Made by a program: the position numbers and the translations under genes. This document shows positions 1-6,567 of a stretch of DNA of 15,936 nucleotides, one piece after another. This DNA is from an archaeon (GTDB lineage: Archaea > Nanobdellota > Nanobdellia > Pacearchaeales > GW2011-AR1). Each line of letters starts with the position of its first letter. The stretch's first letter is position 1. Below the pieces are notes generated by a model, which worked only from the letters and a program-made list of their open reading frames with translations, ran no database searches and was not told the DNA's origin. The stretch covers positions 1 through 15,936 of the forward strand of contig DAHVOT010000016.1 of NCBI GenBank assembly GCA_027318675.1, read 5' to 3'.

Positions 1-83
1 CAGATTATTACACCCAATATTATAATCAAAGAACCAATTAGTAAATTAATAGTGAGTCTTGATAACTCCCCCTTTTTTTGCAT
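1..83 (-). CDS. Partial membrane protein, N-terminal end only
   Basis: An ATG at 83-81 on the minus strand opens a frame that stays open to the window edge (27 codons). The protein begins MQKKGELSRL and then runs into a hydrophobic stretch rich in Leu, Ile and Gly (about residues 12-27), with charged residues before it. This looks like an N-in transmembrane segment or signal anchor. A TATA-like box (TTTAAAAG on the plus strand, 105-112) sits about 25 bases upstream, which fits a leaderless transcript and supports both the gene and this start. It diverges from gyrB. The function cannot be told from so short a piece. Confidence 0.6.
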   Translation of the reverse strand, partial: MQKKGELSRLTINLLIGSLIIILGVII

Positions 84-104
84 AAATTATAAAAGAATTA
101 AGAG

Positions 105-118
105 TTTAAAAGTATTTT
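105..118 (-). promoter_or_regulatory. Archaeal TATA/BRE promoter of the left-edge gene
   Basis: Read on the minus strand this is an A-rich BRE followed by CTTTTAAA, centred about 25 bases before the ATG at 83. The spacing predicts transcription starting at or next to the start codon. Confidence 0.5.
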
Positions 119-210
119 TCTTTCTGTTTTAGACACTTAAATTAATTAAAACAACCAAAAGATGTTATTAAAAAATTGTTGATAATTTAAACGATTTTAA
201 GACATTTTTT

Positions 211-231
211 TATTTTATCGTCGATAAAATA
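211..231. promoter_or_regulatory. 21-bp palindrome upstream of the gyrase operon promoter, candidate operator
   Basis: The arms TATTTTATCG (211-220) and CGATAAAATA (222-231) are perfect reverse complements around a single central T. The element ends two bases before the BRE (about 233-240) of the TATA box at 241-248. Perfect ten-base arms directly next to a core promoter suggest a dimeric regulator site. No regulator is identified, and some inverted repeats are expected by chance in AT-rich DNA. Confidence 0.4.
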
Positions 232-232
232 T

Positions 233-250
233 CAGAAAGGTTTATAAAAG
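233..250 (+). promoter_or_regulatory. Archaeal promoter of the gyrase operon
   Basis: A BRE-like CAGAAAGG (233-240) is followed by TTTATAAA (241-248), the best TATA match upstream of gyrB. It predicts a start near 270 and a leader of about 43 bases. A second AT box, ATATAAAAA (286-294), lies about 25 bases before the ATG and would give a leaderless mRNA, so two start sites are possible. Confidence 0.5.
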
Positions 251-313
251 CAATTTTCTTTTTCAGTACATAATAAAGAGAAATGATATAAAAATATCAA
301 GATTTTTCAAAAC

Positions 314-2203
314 ATGGGAGAAAAAAAAGATTATACTGCTGACGATATTAAGGTATTGGAAGGCTTAGAAGGAGTTAGAAAAAGGCCAGCAATGTATATT
401 GGTTCAACAGGAAAAGAAGGATTACATCATTTAGTTTATGAAGTAGTAGATAATTCAGTAGATGAAGCTTTAGCAGGATTTTGCACTAAAATAAAAGTAA
501 TACTAAACAAAGACGGTTCTGTGACAGTAGATGATGATGGAAGAGGAATCCCAGTAGACCCTCACCCAACTTACAAAGTGCCTGCAGCACAAATAGCTCT
601 AACTAAACTACATGCAGGAGGGAAATTTGATAAAAAATCTTATGCAATTTCAGGAGGACTTCATGGAGTTGGTGTTTCATGTGTTAATGCACTCTCAAAA
701 AAGTTAATTCTTGAAATAAAACGTGATGGCAAAATACATCAACAAGAATATTCTAGAGGAGATCCAACAACAAAAATGAAGATTATTGGAAATGCTACTG
801 GGACTGGAACAAAAATAACATTCTACCCAGATGAACAAATATTCTCAACAACAACTTTTGACTTTAAAACTCTTGAAACAAGATTCAGAGAGATAACTTT
901 CCTTAATGCAGGATTAAAAATAGAATTAAGGGATGAAATAAAAGATACAACTCAGGAATTTTTTTCAAGTGGAGGATTAGTTGAGTTTGTAAGATGGATA
1001 AATAAATCTAAAGAAGTATTACATAAACCTATTTACTTCAAAAGAGAAATGAACAATGGAGCAATAGAAATAGCAATACAATACAATTCAACATATCAAG
1101 AAAATATTTTTGGATTTGTAAACACAATTAATACTGTTGAAGGCGGAACCCATATTTCAGGATTTAAGACTGCTCTTACAAGAGTTATAAACGATTATGC
1201 AAAGAAAAAAGAATTACTTAAGAACGATTCATTTTCAGGAGATGATGTGAGAGAAGGATTAACTGCAATAGTAAGTGTCAAACTTTCAGAACCCCAATTT
1301 GAAGGACAAACAAAAACAAAATTAGGAAATTCAGAGATAAAGGGTCTTGTTGATTCAATTGTAACATCTGCTTTAACAGAATTTTTTGAAGAAAATCCGC
1401 AAGTAGCAAAAAAGATAGCAGATAAATCTCTTGAAGCTGCTAAAGCAAGACTTGCCGCAAAAAAAGCTAAAGATTTGGTTAGAAGAAAAAATGCATTTTC
1501 ATTAGGAGGATTACCTGGAAAACTTGCAGACTGCTCAGATAAAAAATCAGAAGAAACTGAATTATATTTGGTTGAAGGGGAAAGTGCAGGAGGTTCTGCT
1601 AAAATGGCAAGAAACAAAGAAATGCAAGCTATTCTCCCATTAAGAGGTAAAATACTTAATGTTGAAAAAGCAAATCCATCCAAGGCTCTTTCAAGTGAAG
1701 AAATAACAAATATGATTACAGTAATAGGGACAGGAATAGGAGAACAATTTGATCAAGCAAAGATAAGATACGGAAAAATAATAATGATGACTGATGCAGA
1801 TGTTGATGGAGAACACATAAAAACTCTTCTTCTAACTTTCTTTTTCAGATTCATGCCCCAATTAATAGAACACGGACACATTTATGCTGCAATGCCTCCA
1901 TTATACAGAGTAAGAAAAGGGCAAAAAGATGTTTATGTCTACACAGATGAAGAGCTTAAAAAAGTAACAGCAGAATTAGGAGTAACAGAAGGGGGAGTTA
2001 CACGTTTCAAAGGTTTAGGAGAAATGAACTCTAATCAATTATGGGATACAACAATGAATCCCAAAACAAGAAAAATAAAAAAGATATATATTGAAGATGC
2101 AATTGAAGCAGATAGAATATTTACAATGCTTATGGGAGATGATGTACAGGCAAGAAAAGATTTTATTCAAGAAAATGCACACGAGGCTAAACTAGATATT
2201 TAA
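314..2203 (+). CDS. gyrB: DNA gyrase subunit B
   Basis: This is the ATPase subunit of type IIA topoisomerase. With GyrA it forms an A2B2 complex that introduces negative supercoils using ATP. At 629 aa it is a normal-length GyrB without extra insertions. The GHKL ATPase domain shows the catalytic Glu in YEVVDN (E43, N47), the Asp-rich nucleotide site DDDGRGIP (73-80) and the glycine loop GGLHGVGVSCVNALS (114-128). The transducer domain has QTKTKLG (332-338) with the catalytic Lys K334. The TOPRIM domain has EGESA (E421) and the metal-binding DADVD (D494, D496, D498), followed by FKGLGEMN. It starts a four-gene operon with gyrA as the last gene, and the next ATG follows after eight bases. Gyrase in archaea is generally regarded as acquired from bacteria. 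The alternative ParE is less likely because of the operon with a GyrA-box protein. Confidence 0.97.
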   Translation: MGEKKDYTADDIKVLEGLEGVRKRPAMYIGSTGKEGLHHLVYEVVDNSVDEALAGFCTKIKVILNKDGSVTVDDDGRGIPVDPHPTYKVPAAQIALTKLHAGGKFDKKSYAISGGLHGVGVSCVNALSKKLILEIKRDGKIHQQEYSRGDPTTKMKIIGNATGTGTKITFYPDEQIFSTTTFDFKTLETRFREITFLNAGLKIELRDEIKDTTQEFFSSGGLVEFVRWINKSKEVLHKPIYFKREMNNGAIEIAIQYNSTYQENIFGFVNTINTVEGGTHISGFKTALTRVINDYAKKKELLKNDSFSGDDVREGLTAIVSVKLSEPQFEGQTKTKLGNSEIKGLVDSIVTSALTEFFEENPQVAKKIADKSLEAAKARLAAKKAKDLVRRKNAFSLGGLPGKLADCSDKKSEETELYLVEGESAGGSAKMARNKEMQAILPLRGKILNVEKANPSKALSSEEITNMITVIGTGIGEQFDQAKIRYGKIIMMTDADVDGEHIKTLLLTFFFRFMPQLIEHGHIYAAMPPLYRVRKGQKDVYVYTDEELKKVTAELGVTEGGVTRFKGLGEMNSNQLWDTTMNPKTRKIKKIYIEDAIEADRIFTMLMGDDVQARKDFIQENAHEAKLDI

Positions 2204-2211
2204 AAAATAAA

Positions 2212-2601
2212 ATGGAAAAAACACTTGTAGTATCAATAATAGAAAACAGCAAAAAAGAAGTGCTTTTACAGAAAAAAACAATGGATTATCCTATTTATCC
2301 AGGAGCATGGTGTTTTGTAGGGGGAGAAGCAGAATCAGAAGATTTTCACAAAGAAATGTTAAGAGAAATGAAAGAAGAGCTTGGAATTAAACTAGATATA
2401 AAATTCATATTCACTGAAAAAATATTAGATAAAAGATATAAATATACATTTTATGTATTTTTAGCTAAATTAAATGATTTATCTAAAATAAAAATAGGAG
2501 AAGGGGCAGGAATTGCTTTCTTCGAAAAAAAAGAATTAAATACAATTAAAATGCATCCAGAAACAAAAAAAATATTAACAAAATATTTCAAGAGATTTTA
2601 A
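2212..2601 (+). CDS. Nudix hydrolase
   Basis: A single Nudix domain of 129 aa. The box GX5EX7REUXEEXGU is complete: G37, E43, then REMKEELGI at 51-59, with R51, E52, E55 and E56 as the helix and metal ligands. WCFVGGEAE before the box is the usual strand entering it. Nudix enzymes cleave nucleoside diphosphates linked to another group. Without substrate-specific motifs the target (oxidised dNTP, ADP-ribose, NADH, dinucleoside polyphosphate) cannot be named. It is cytoplasmic, with no signal or TM segment. It lies eight bases after gyrB and one base before the zinc-ribbon gene, so it is almost certainly cotranscribed with gyrase. No Shine-Dalgarno sequence precedes it. Confidence 0.9.
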   Translation: MEKTLVVSIIENSKKEVLLQKKTMDYPIYPGAWCFVGGEAESEDFHKEMLREMKEELGIKLDIKFIFTEKILDKRYKYTFYVFLAKLNDLSKIKIGEGAGIAFFEKKELNTIKMHPETKKILTKYFKRF

Positions 2602-2602
2602 A

Positions 2603-2923
2603 ATGGCAAAGAAAGGAAAATTAGCAACACCTGCATGGATATTAGAAGGATACGATTCACCTGAAGAATATGCTAAAGCTAAAGGAAAATCAACTCCAGA
2701 TAAAAAACAAGGAAAAACTTTCAAGATAAAAGTTTGTCCAAAATGTAATAGCGATAATGTTGCAATAACCTTAAGCAATATGGATTTTGAAGAAGAAAGC
2801 AATACTGGAAAACAATGGGAATGTAAAAAATGTAAATGGACAGGAACAAATGTCAAGGAAAAAGAATTAACTGAGGATGAACTTATGGAACACTTAGATA
2901 AAAAAGGGGAGGAAGTTGCATAA
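2603..2923 (+). CDS. Small zinc-ribbon protein of the gyrase operon
   Basis: A 106-aa protein in two parts. The N-terminal part contains KLATPAWILEGYDSPEEYAK (6-25), which looks like a short folded motif. A C-terminal four-cysteine zinc ribbon has CPKC (45-48) and CKKC (74-77), 25 residues apart, with WECKKCKWTG resembling the second knuckle of TFIIS/RPB9-type ribbons. The acidic pair used by TFS for RNA cleavage is not visible, so I do not call it TFS. A nucleic-acid-binding role is likely but not shown. The start follows the Nudix stop by one base, and the end comes one base before the gyrA ATG (2925), so it sits tightly inside the gyrase operon. From memory, similar small proteins occur in related archaeal genomes; I cannot verify this here. 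Confidence 0.8.
   Translation: MAKKGKLATPAWILEGYDSPEEYAKAKGKSTPDKKQGKTFKIKVCPKCNSDNVAITLSNMDFEEESNTGKQWECKKCKWTGTNVKEKELTEDELMEHLDKKGEEVA
2906..2913 (+). promoter_or_regulatory. Shine-Dalgarno-like site before gyrA
   Basis: GGGGAGGA is the strongest Shine-Dalgarno match in the gyrase operon. It lies inside the end of the zinc-ribbon gene, 12 bases before the gyrA ATG (2925) and 3 before the alternative TTG (2916). Neither spacing is ideal, so it supports coupled translation but does not settle the start. Confidence 0.45.
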
Positions 2924-2924
2924 G

Positions 2925-5363
2925 ATGACCCCAAACATCGATCCAAAAATTGAAGAAAATTTGAAAAAAGGAATTGTTCCTACAGAAGTTTCTGAAGAAA
3001 TGAAAAAATCTTATCTCGATTACGCTATGAGTGTTATAATCTCAAGAGCTATTCCAGCAATTGAAGATGGATTAAAACCAGTTCAAAGAAGAATATTATA
3101 CTCAATGCATTTAATGGGACTAAAACCAAACACCCCTACAAAAAAATCTGCAAGAATAGTTGGAGACGTCATAGGTAAATATCATCCTCATGGAGACACT
3201 GCAGTTTATGATGCAATGGTAAGAATGGCTCAAGAATTCTCTTTAAGATATCCTCTTGTTTACGGACAAGGAAATTTTGGGTCAATAGATGGTGATCCTC
3301 CAGCTGCTTACAGATACACAGAAGCAAAACTAATGCCAATCTCAAGTGAACTTTTACAGGATTTAGAAAAAGACACTGTAGGACATGTTCCTAATTTTGA
3401 TAATTCTTTGAAAGAGCCAGAATTACTTCCTGGAAAACTTCCTGCATTAATTCTCAATGGAGCTTCAGGTATTGCTGTAGGTATGGCAACGAATATACCT
3501 CCTCACAACTTAACTGAAGTGTGTGATGCCATAAATGCTTACATTAAAAATCCTCAAATAAGCTTTGAAGAATTAGCAGAAATTATGCCTGGTCCTGATT
3601 TTCCTACAGGAGGAAGTGTACAAGGAGATATGATTTCATTATACCAAACAGGAAAAGGAAAATTAATAATGCGTGGTAAAACAACAACTGAAACAGTAAA
3701 CAAAAGAGATGCTGTTGTTATAACTGAGATTCCTTATATGTTAAATAAAACAATTCTTGTAGAACAAATAGCTCAATTAATTCAAGATAAAAAAATAAAA
3801 GATATATGGGACTTAAGAGATGAGTCTTCTAAAGGCAAAATAAGGATTGTGTTAGAATTAAGAAAAGAAGCTGATCCTAAATTTGTAATAAACTCTTTAT
3901 ACAAATATACAAGACTCCAGGATTCTTTCAATGTTAACTTCTTAGCACTTGATGGTGGCAAACCAAAAGTAATGAATCTTAAAGAAGTTCTTGATGCCTA
4001 TGTTAAATACAGAAAACAGATAATAATTAACAGAACAAAATTTGAATTAAAGAAAGCAAAAGAAAGGCAAGAAATAGTTGAAGGGCTTTTAATTGCACTC
4101 AAATACATTGATGGAGTAATAAATTTAATAAAAAAATCCAAAACAGCTGCAGAAGCTTCTGAAGCACTTATGAAAAAGTATGAATTAACCAAAAAACAAA
4201 CTCAAGCTATTCTTGAAACAAAATTACAACAATTAACTTCTATGGAAGTTGAAAAACTAAAAAAAGAAGCAGAAGAATTAAAAGAAAAAATAAAAGAATA
4301 CGAATCAATTTTAGCAGACATAAAAGAAGTTCTTAAGATAATAACAAAAGAGGTAAATGAATTAAAGAAAGAATATGGGGACAACAGAAAAACCCAGATT
4401 CTTAAAAATATAAAAGAGATAAAAGAAAAAGACTTAATCCAAGAAAAAGAAGTTGTGATAACAATAACAGACAAAGGATATTGTAAGAGAATGGATGTTC
4501 AATCCTACAAAGAACAAAACAGAGGAGGAAGAGGGGTTATTGGAAGTGATTTAGCTATGGGAGATTTTGTTAAACAATTAATTACCTGTTCAACTCATGA
4601 TTATTTAATGTTCTTCACAAGCAGAGGAAGAGTTTTATGGCTTAAAGCATATGACATTCCTGTAGCTGAAAGATATAGTAAAGGTAAAGCGCTTATCAAC
4701 ATGCTTGGGTTAAAAGATGAAAAAGTTACAAATGTAATTTCTGTAAAGAACTTCGAAGATGATTTATTTATGGCAACTAAATTAGGAGTTGTAAAAAAAA
4801 CACCATTAAGTAATTTCTCTAATCCAAGAGCTTCAGGAATAAAAGCTCTTAATTTACCAAATGATAATTCAGACTTTTTAATTGGAATCGAAGTAGTAAA
4901 AAAAGATCAAGAAGTTCTTCTAGCTACTAAACATGGTAAAGCAATAAGATTCAATTCTAATGATGTAAGACAAATGGGAAGGTCAAGCTATGGTGTTACA
5001 GGAATAAAAATGGACAAAGGAGATGAAGTTGTAAGTCTTGAGATTCTAGATACTCCTGCAATTCTTACAATAACAGAAAAAGGATATGGTAAAAGAACAG
5101 AAGTTCAAGATTATAGAAAAACAGCAAGAGCTGGAAAAGGGGTTATAAATGTTAAAATATCTGACAAAACAGGAAACGTAGTTACAACTGTTTCTGTAAA
5201 CGATAAAGACGGAATAATTGTAACAACAGCTAAAGGAATAGTCATAAGAACTTCTCTTGAAAGCATAAGGGTAATGGGAAGAGCTGCACAAGGTGTAAGA
5301 ATTGTTAAACTCCAGGAAGGAGATCAAGTAACAGATTTAACAAGAGTTGTTGAAGAGATTTAA
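2925..5363 (+). CDS. gyrA: DNA gyrase subunit A
   Basis: This is the DNA breakage-reunion and DNA-wrapping subunit of gyrase. Counting from the ATG at 2925 it has 812 aa. The winged-helix region has KPVQRR (51-56) and the catalytic tyrosine in AAYRYTEAK (Y131, after R130). The tower and coiled-coil arms span about 360-500, with a Lys/Glu-rich coiled coil at 440-485. The C-terminal beta-pinwheel (about 505-812) carries a GyrA box QNRGGRG (531-537), close to canonical QRRGGKG, which favours gyrase over topoisomerase IV. There is no acidic C-terminal tail. An in-frame TTG at 2916 would add three residues. GGAGG at 2908-2912 lies 12 bases before the ATG and only 3 before the TTG. I chose the ATG, which leaves one base after the preceding stop. 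Confidence 0.96.
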   Translation: MTPNIDPKIEENLKKGIVPTEVSEEMKKSYLDYAMSVIISRAIPAIEDGLKPVQRRILYSMHLMGLKPNTPTKKSARIVGDVIGKYHPHGDTAVYDAMVRMAQEFSLRYPLVYGQGNFGSIDGDPPAAYRYTEAKLMPISSELLQDLEKDTVGHVPNFDNSLKEPELLPGKLPALILNGASGIAVGMATNIPPHNLTEVCDAINAYIKNPQISFEELAEIMPGPDFPTGGSVQGDMISLYQTGKGKLIMRGKTTTETVNKRDAVVITEIPYMLNKTILVEQIAQLIQDKKIKDIWDLRDESSKGKIRIVLELRKEADPKFVINSLYKYTRLQDSFNVNFLALDGGKPKVMNLKEVLDAYVKYRKQIIINRTKFELKKAKERQEIVEGLLIALKYIDGVINLIKKSKTAAEASEALMKKYELTKKQTQAILETKLQQLTSMEVEKLKKEAEELKEKIKEYESILADIKEVLKIITKEVNELKKEYGDNRKTQILKNIKEIKEKDLIQEKEVVITITDKGYCKRMDVQSYKEQNRGGRGVIGSDLAMGDFVKQLITCSTHDYLMFFTSRGRVLWLKAYDIPVAERYSKGKALINMLGLKDEKVTNVISVKNFEDDLFMATKLGVVKKTPLSNFSNPRASGIKALNLPNDNSDFLIGIEVVKKDQEVLLATKHGKAIRFNSNDVRQMGRSSYGVTGIKMDKGDEVVSLEILDTPAILTITEKGYGKRTEVQDYRKTARAGKGVINVKISDKTGNVVTTVSVNDKDGIIVTTAKGIVIRTSLESIRVMGRAAQGVRIVKLQEGDQVTDLTRVVEEI

Positions 5364-5369
5364 AAATAA

Positions 5370-5387
5370 GATTTTTAATTAAAAAAT
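5370..5387. terminator. Bidirectional U-rich terminator between gyrA and a convergent gene
   Basis: The 23-base gap between two convergent stops holds TTTTT on the plus strand (5372-5376) and TTTTTT on the minus strand (5386-5381), arranged as a near-palindrome around AATT. Archaeal RNA polymerase terminates at T-rich tracts, so this could end transcripts from both sides. Confidence 0.5.
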
Positions 5388-5596
5388 TATTCTTCTTCAC
5401 TATCTTCATCAATTATTTCAAGCTTCTTTATAGAACTAAAAGGTATAAATCCCTTGTATTTCATATCATCACCATCAAACTCATACAACTCGACAACCTT
5501 CTTTTGATTATCAATAACTCCTGTAACTTCATCTGAATCCTCCTCAGATGTTACAAACTCAATTCTAAAACGCAGTATTTTTCCATCATTTTCCAT
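5387..5596 (-). CDS. Small acidic hypothetical protein
   Basis: A 69-aa acidic protein starting MENDGKILRF, with no cysteine, no TM segment and no motif I recognise. The pattern of short alternating hydrophobic runs (ILRFRIEFV, VVELYEF, KKLEII) separated by acidic turns suggests a small beta-rich fold, and the C-terminus is a run of Asp and Glu. The ATG at 5596 is one base after the stop of the upstream helical ORF (5598-5960), so the two are probably cotranscribed. No Shine-Dalgarno precedes it. It converges on gyrA. Function unknown. Confidence 0.65.
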   Translation of the reverse strand: MENDGKILRFRIEFVTSEEDSDEVTGVIDNQKKVVELYEFDGDDMKYKGFIPFSSIKKLEIIDEDSEEE

Positions 5597-5597
5597 T

Positions 5598-5960
5598 TTA
5601 ATTGTATTTATTCTCCTTTATTTTTCTCTTATATGCTATTCTCAGCATCTTTTTTAAATTTTTATATGATTGTGGATTTGTTTCCCTAAGATTCATCAAA
5701 AAAGAGGAATATTCTCCACCTTCACTATGTATAACTCTTATTCTACTCTCAAGTTTACTCATCCGCTTATTTTCAATTGCTTCTATACCTGCCTTGTAAA
5801 AAACATAAAGTGAATTAGCATTTAAATTCAAATCTCTGTATGAATCAACTGCTTCCATAATTGAAATAAGAATAAATGACTTATAAATGTGTTTCTCTTC
5901 TTTGTATCTCTCTTGCTCTCTCAGCTCTGTGTCTTCTCTGTCTTTGTTTTTCTGTTGCAA
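5598..5960 (-). CDS. Helical hypothetical protein, possibly the C-terminal part of a frameshifted gene
   Basis: A 120-codon frame beginning at TTG (5960), directly after an in-frame TGA. It has a highly charged N-terminal stretch (about 1-25, Lys/Glu/Arg), then predicted helices (about 26-55 and 60-115) and a basic C-terminus. I recognise no family. The TTG has no Shine-Dalgarno and no promoter at the right distance, so it is a doubtful start. An in-frame ATG at 5858 would give 86 aa but cut into the first helix. The first 26 codons overlap, in another frame, the single-TM ORF at 5881-6051. Removing one base in the overlap, for example in the five-A run (minus strand of 5947-5951), would join them into a membrane-anchored protein of about 150 aa with a charged linker. 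I think that is the likelier real gene. Confidence 0.55.
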   Translation of the reverse strand: MQQKNKDREDTELREQERYKEEKHIYKSFILISIMEAVDSYRDLNLNANSLYVFYKAGIEAIENKRMSKLESRIRVIHSEGGEYSSFLMNLRETNPQSYKNLKKMLRIAYKRKIKENKYN

Positions 5961-6051
5961 TCATTATTATAACAAAGATAATTAATCCAAATAAAAGAAT
6001 AGAAATATATTCCAATGTCCCAAGATTTATTCCAAGATAACTTACTCCCAT
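5881..6051 (-). CDS. Small single-pass membrane ORF
   Basis: A 56-aa frame with an ATG at 6051. It begins MGVSYLGINLGTLEYISILL and continues with a hydrophobic Ile/Leu/Val/Phe stretch, giving one TM segment at about residues 14-32. An unusually arginine-rich tail follows (34-52). A TATA-like box at 6071-6082 lies about 25 bases before the ATG, so this is the likely true 5' end of the local transcription unit. The tail overlaps the next ORF in a different frame. The arginine-rich tail is unlike the Lys/Glu-rich linkers of neighbouring proteins, which hints that translation should leave this frame soon after the TM segment (frameshift). Otherwise it is an independent small membrane protein. Confidence 0.55.
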   Translation of the reverse strand: MGVSYLGINLGTLEYISILLFGLIIFVIIMIATEKQRQRRHRAERAREIQRRETHL

Positions 6052-6070
6052 ATTTTTCTCAAATAATCAA

Positions 6071-6084
6071 GGTTTTTATTTATT
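6071..6084 (-). promoter_or_regulatory. Archaeal promoter of the 6051 (-) transcription unit
   Basis: The minus strand reads AAATAAAAACC, centred about 25 bases before the ATG at 6051. The same 11-base string stands at the same distance before the next gene on this strand (6533-6544), which strengthens both calls. Confidence 0.45.
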
Positions 6085-6118
6085 ATTATACTGAGAAATA
6101 GTTTATTGTTAAAATAAA

Positions 6119-6514
6119 TTAAAATTCATTGAAACTCATGCTTAGATTTTCAGAATTAAATTTGACTCTCACAGAACTAAATCCTCTTTCATCTATTTTA
6201 CTCACTATCTTTTCAAGATATTCTAATTTGTCTTTCCATTCTCCAGGATTAGTTGAAATAGAATATTGGAATTGCTCTTTATCATAAATATTTGCTCCTA
6301 AAGAGGCACCATTCATAAAATCAACATAAAATTCAGCACTAAACTCTCTATATCTCTTAGAATAAAGAAATCCCTTTAAATTACGTGAAGCTCCTGTATT
6401 ATTCTCAATATTTTTGCTGTTCTTATTTAAAACTAACTTAAAATCAGGATATTTTTCTTTTATTTGATTTAATACAATTTCATCAACACAATAATCTGTT
6501 TCAAGTTCTGTCAT
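6119..6514 (-). CDS. Hypothetical protein
   Basis: A 131-aa soluble protein with an ATG at 6514, a TATA-like box about 25 bases upstream and one cysteine (C9). Predicted pattern: an N-terminal helix containing VDEIVLNQIKEKYP, a central strand region (SAEFYVDFMNGASLGANIYD), a helix (WKDKLEYLEKIVSKIDER) and a final pair of strands (SSVRVKFNSENLSMSFN). This suggests a small alpha/beta fold. I recognise no family, catalytic motif or metal site. It appears to be a single-gene transcription unit. Confidence 0.65.
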   Translation of the reverse strand: MTELETDYCVDEIVLNQIKEKYPDFKLVLNKNSKNIENNTGASRNLKGFLYSKRYREFSAEFYVDFMNGASLGANIYDKEQFQYSISTNPGEWKDKLEYLEKIVSKIDERGFSSVRVKFNSENLSMSFNEF

Positions 6515-6532
6515 GAGTTAAAATAAAAATAA

Positions 6533-6546
6533 GGGTTTTTATTTCT
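6533..6546 (-). promoter_or_regulatory. Archaeal promoter of the 6514 (-) gene
   Basis: The minus strand reads AAATAAAAACCC, centred about 25 bases before the ATG, matching the box in front of the next unit downstream on this strand. It predicts a leaderless mRNA. Confidence 0.45.
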
Positions 6547-6567
6547 TCTGGTAGGAATAAACGTAAT

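Noticed and set aside
84..313. Possible RNA gene or small ORF in the largest gap
   Set aside because: No tRNA-like cloverleaf, no GC-rich structured segment and no ORF longer than a few codons; the gap is accounted for by two divergent promoters and the palindrome.
1195..1683. A 162-codon open frame on the minus strand inside gyrB
   Set aside because: It is fully antisense to a strongly supported gyrB; the protein is low-information and has no promoter at its start. It is a mirror effect of gyrB codon use.
2575..2946. A 123-codon minus-strand frame across the zinc-ribbon gene
   Set aside because: It is antisense to a gene with clear CxxC motifs and operon spacing, and its composition (Ser, Phe, Leu) is typical of an antisense shadow.
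5046..5327. A 93-codon minus-strand frame rich in Cys, Tyr and Ser inside gyrA
   Set aside because: The cysteine richness is the reverse reading of gyrA codons for Ala, Thr and Val repeats in the beta-pinwheel; no start signal is present.
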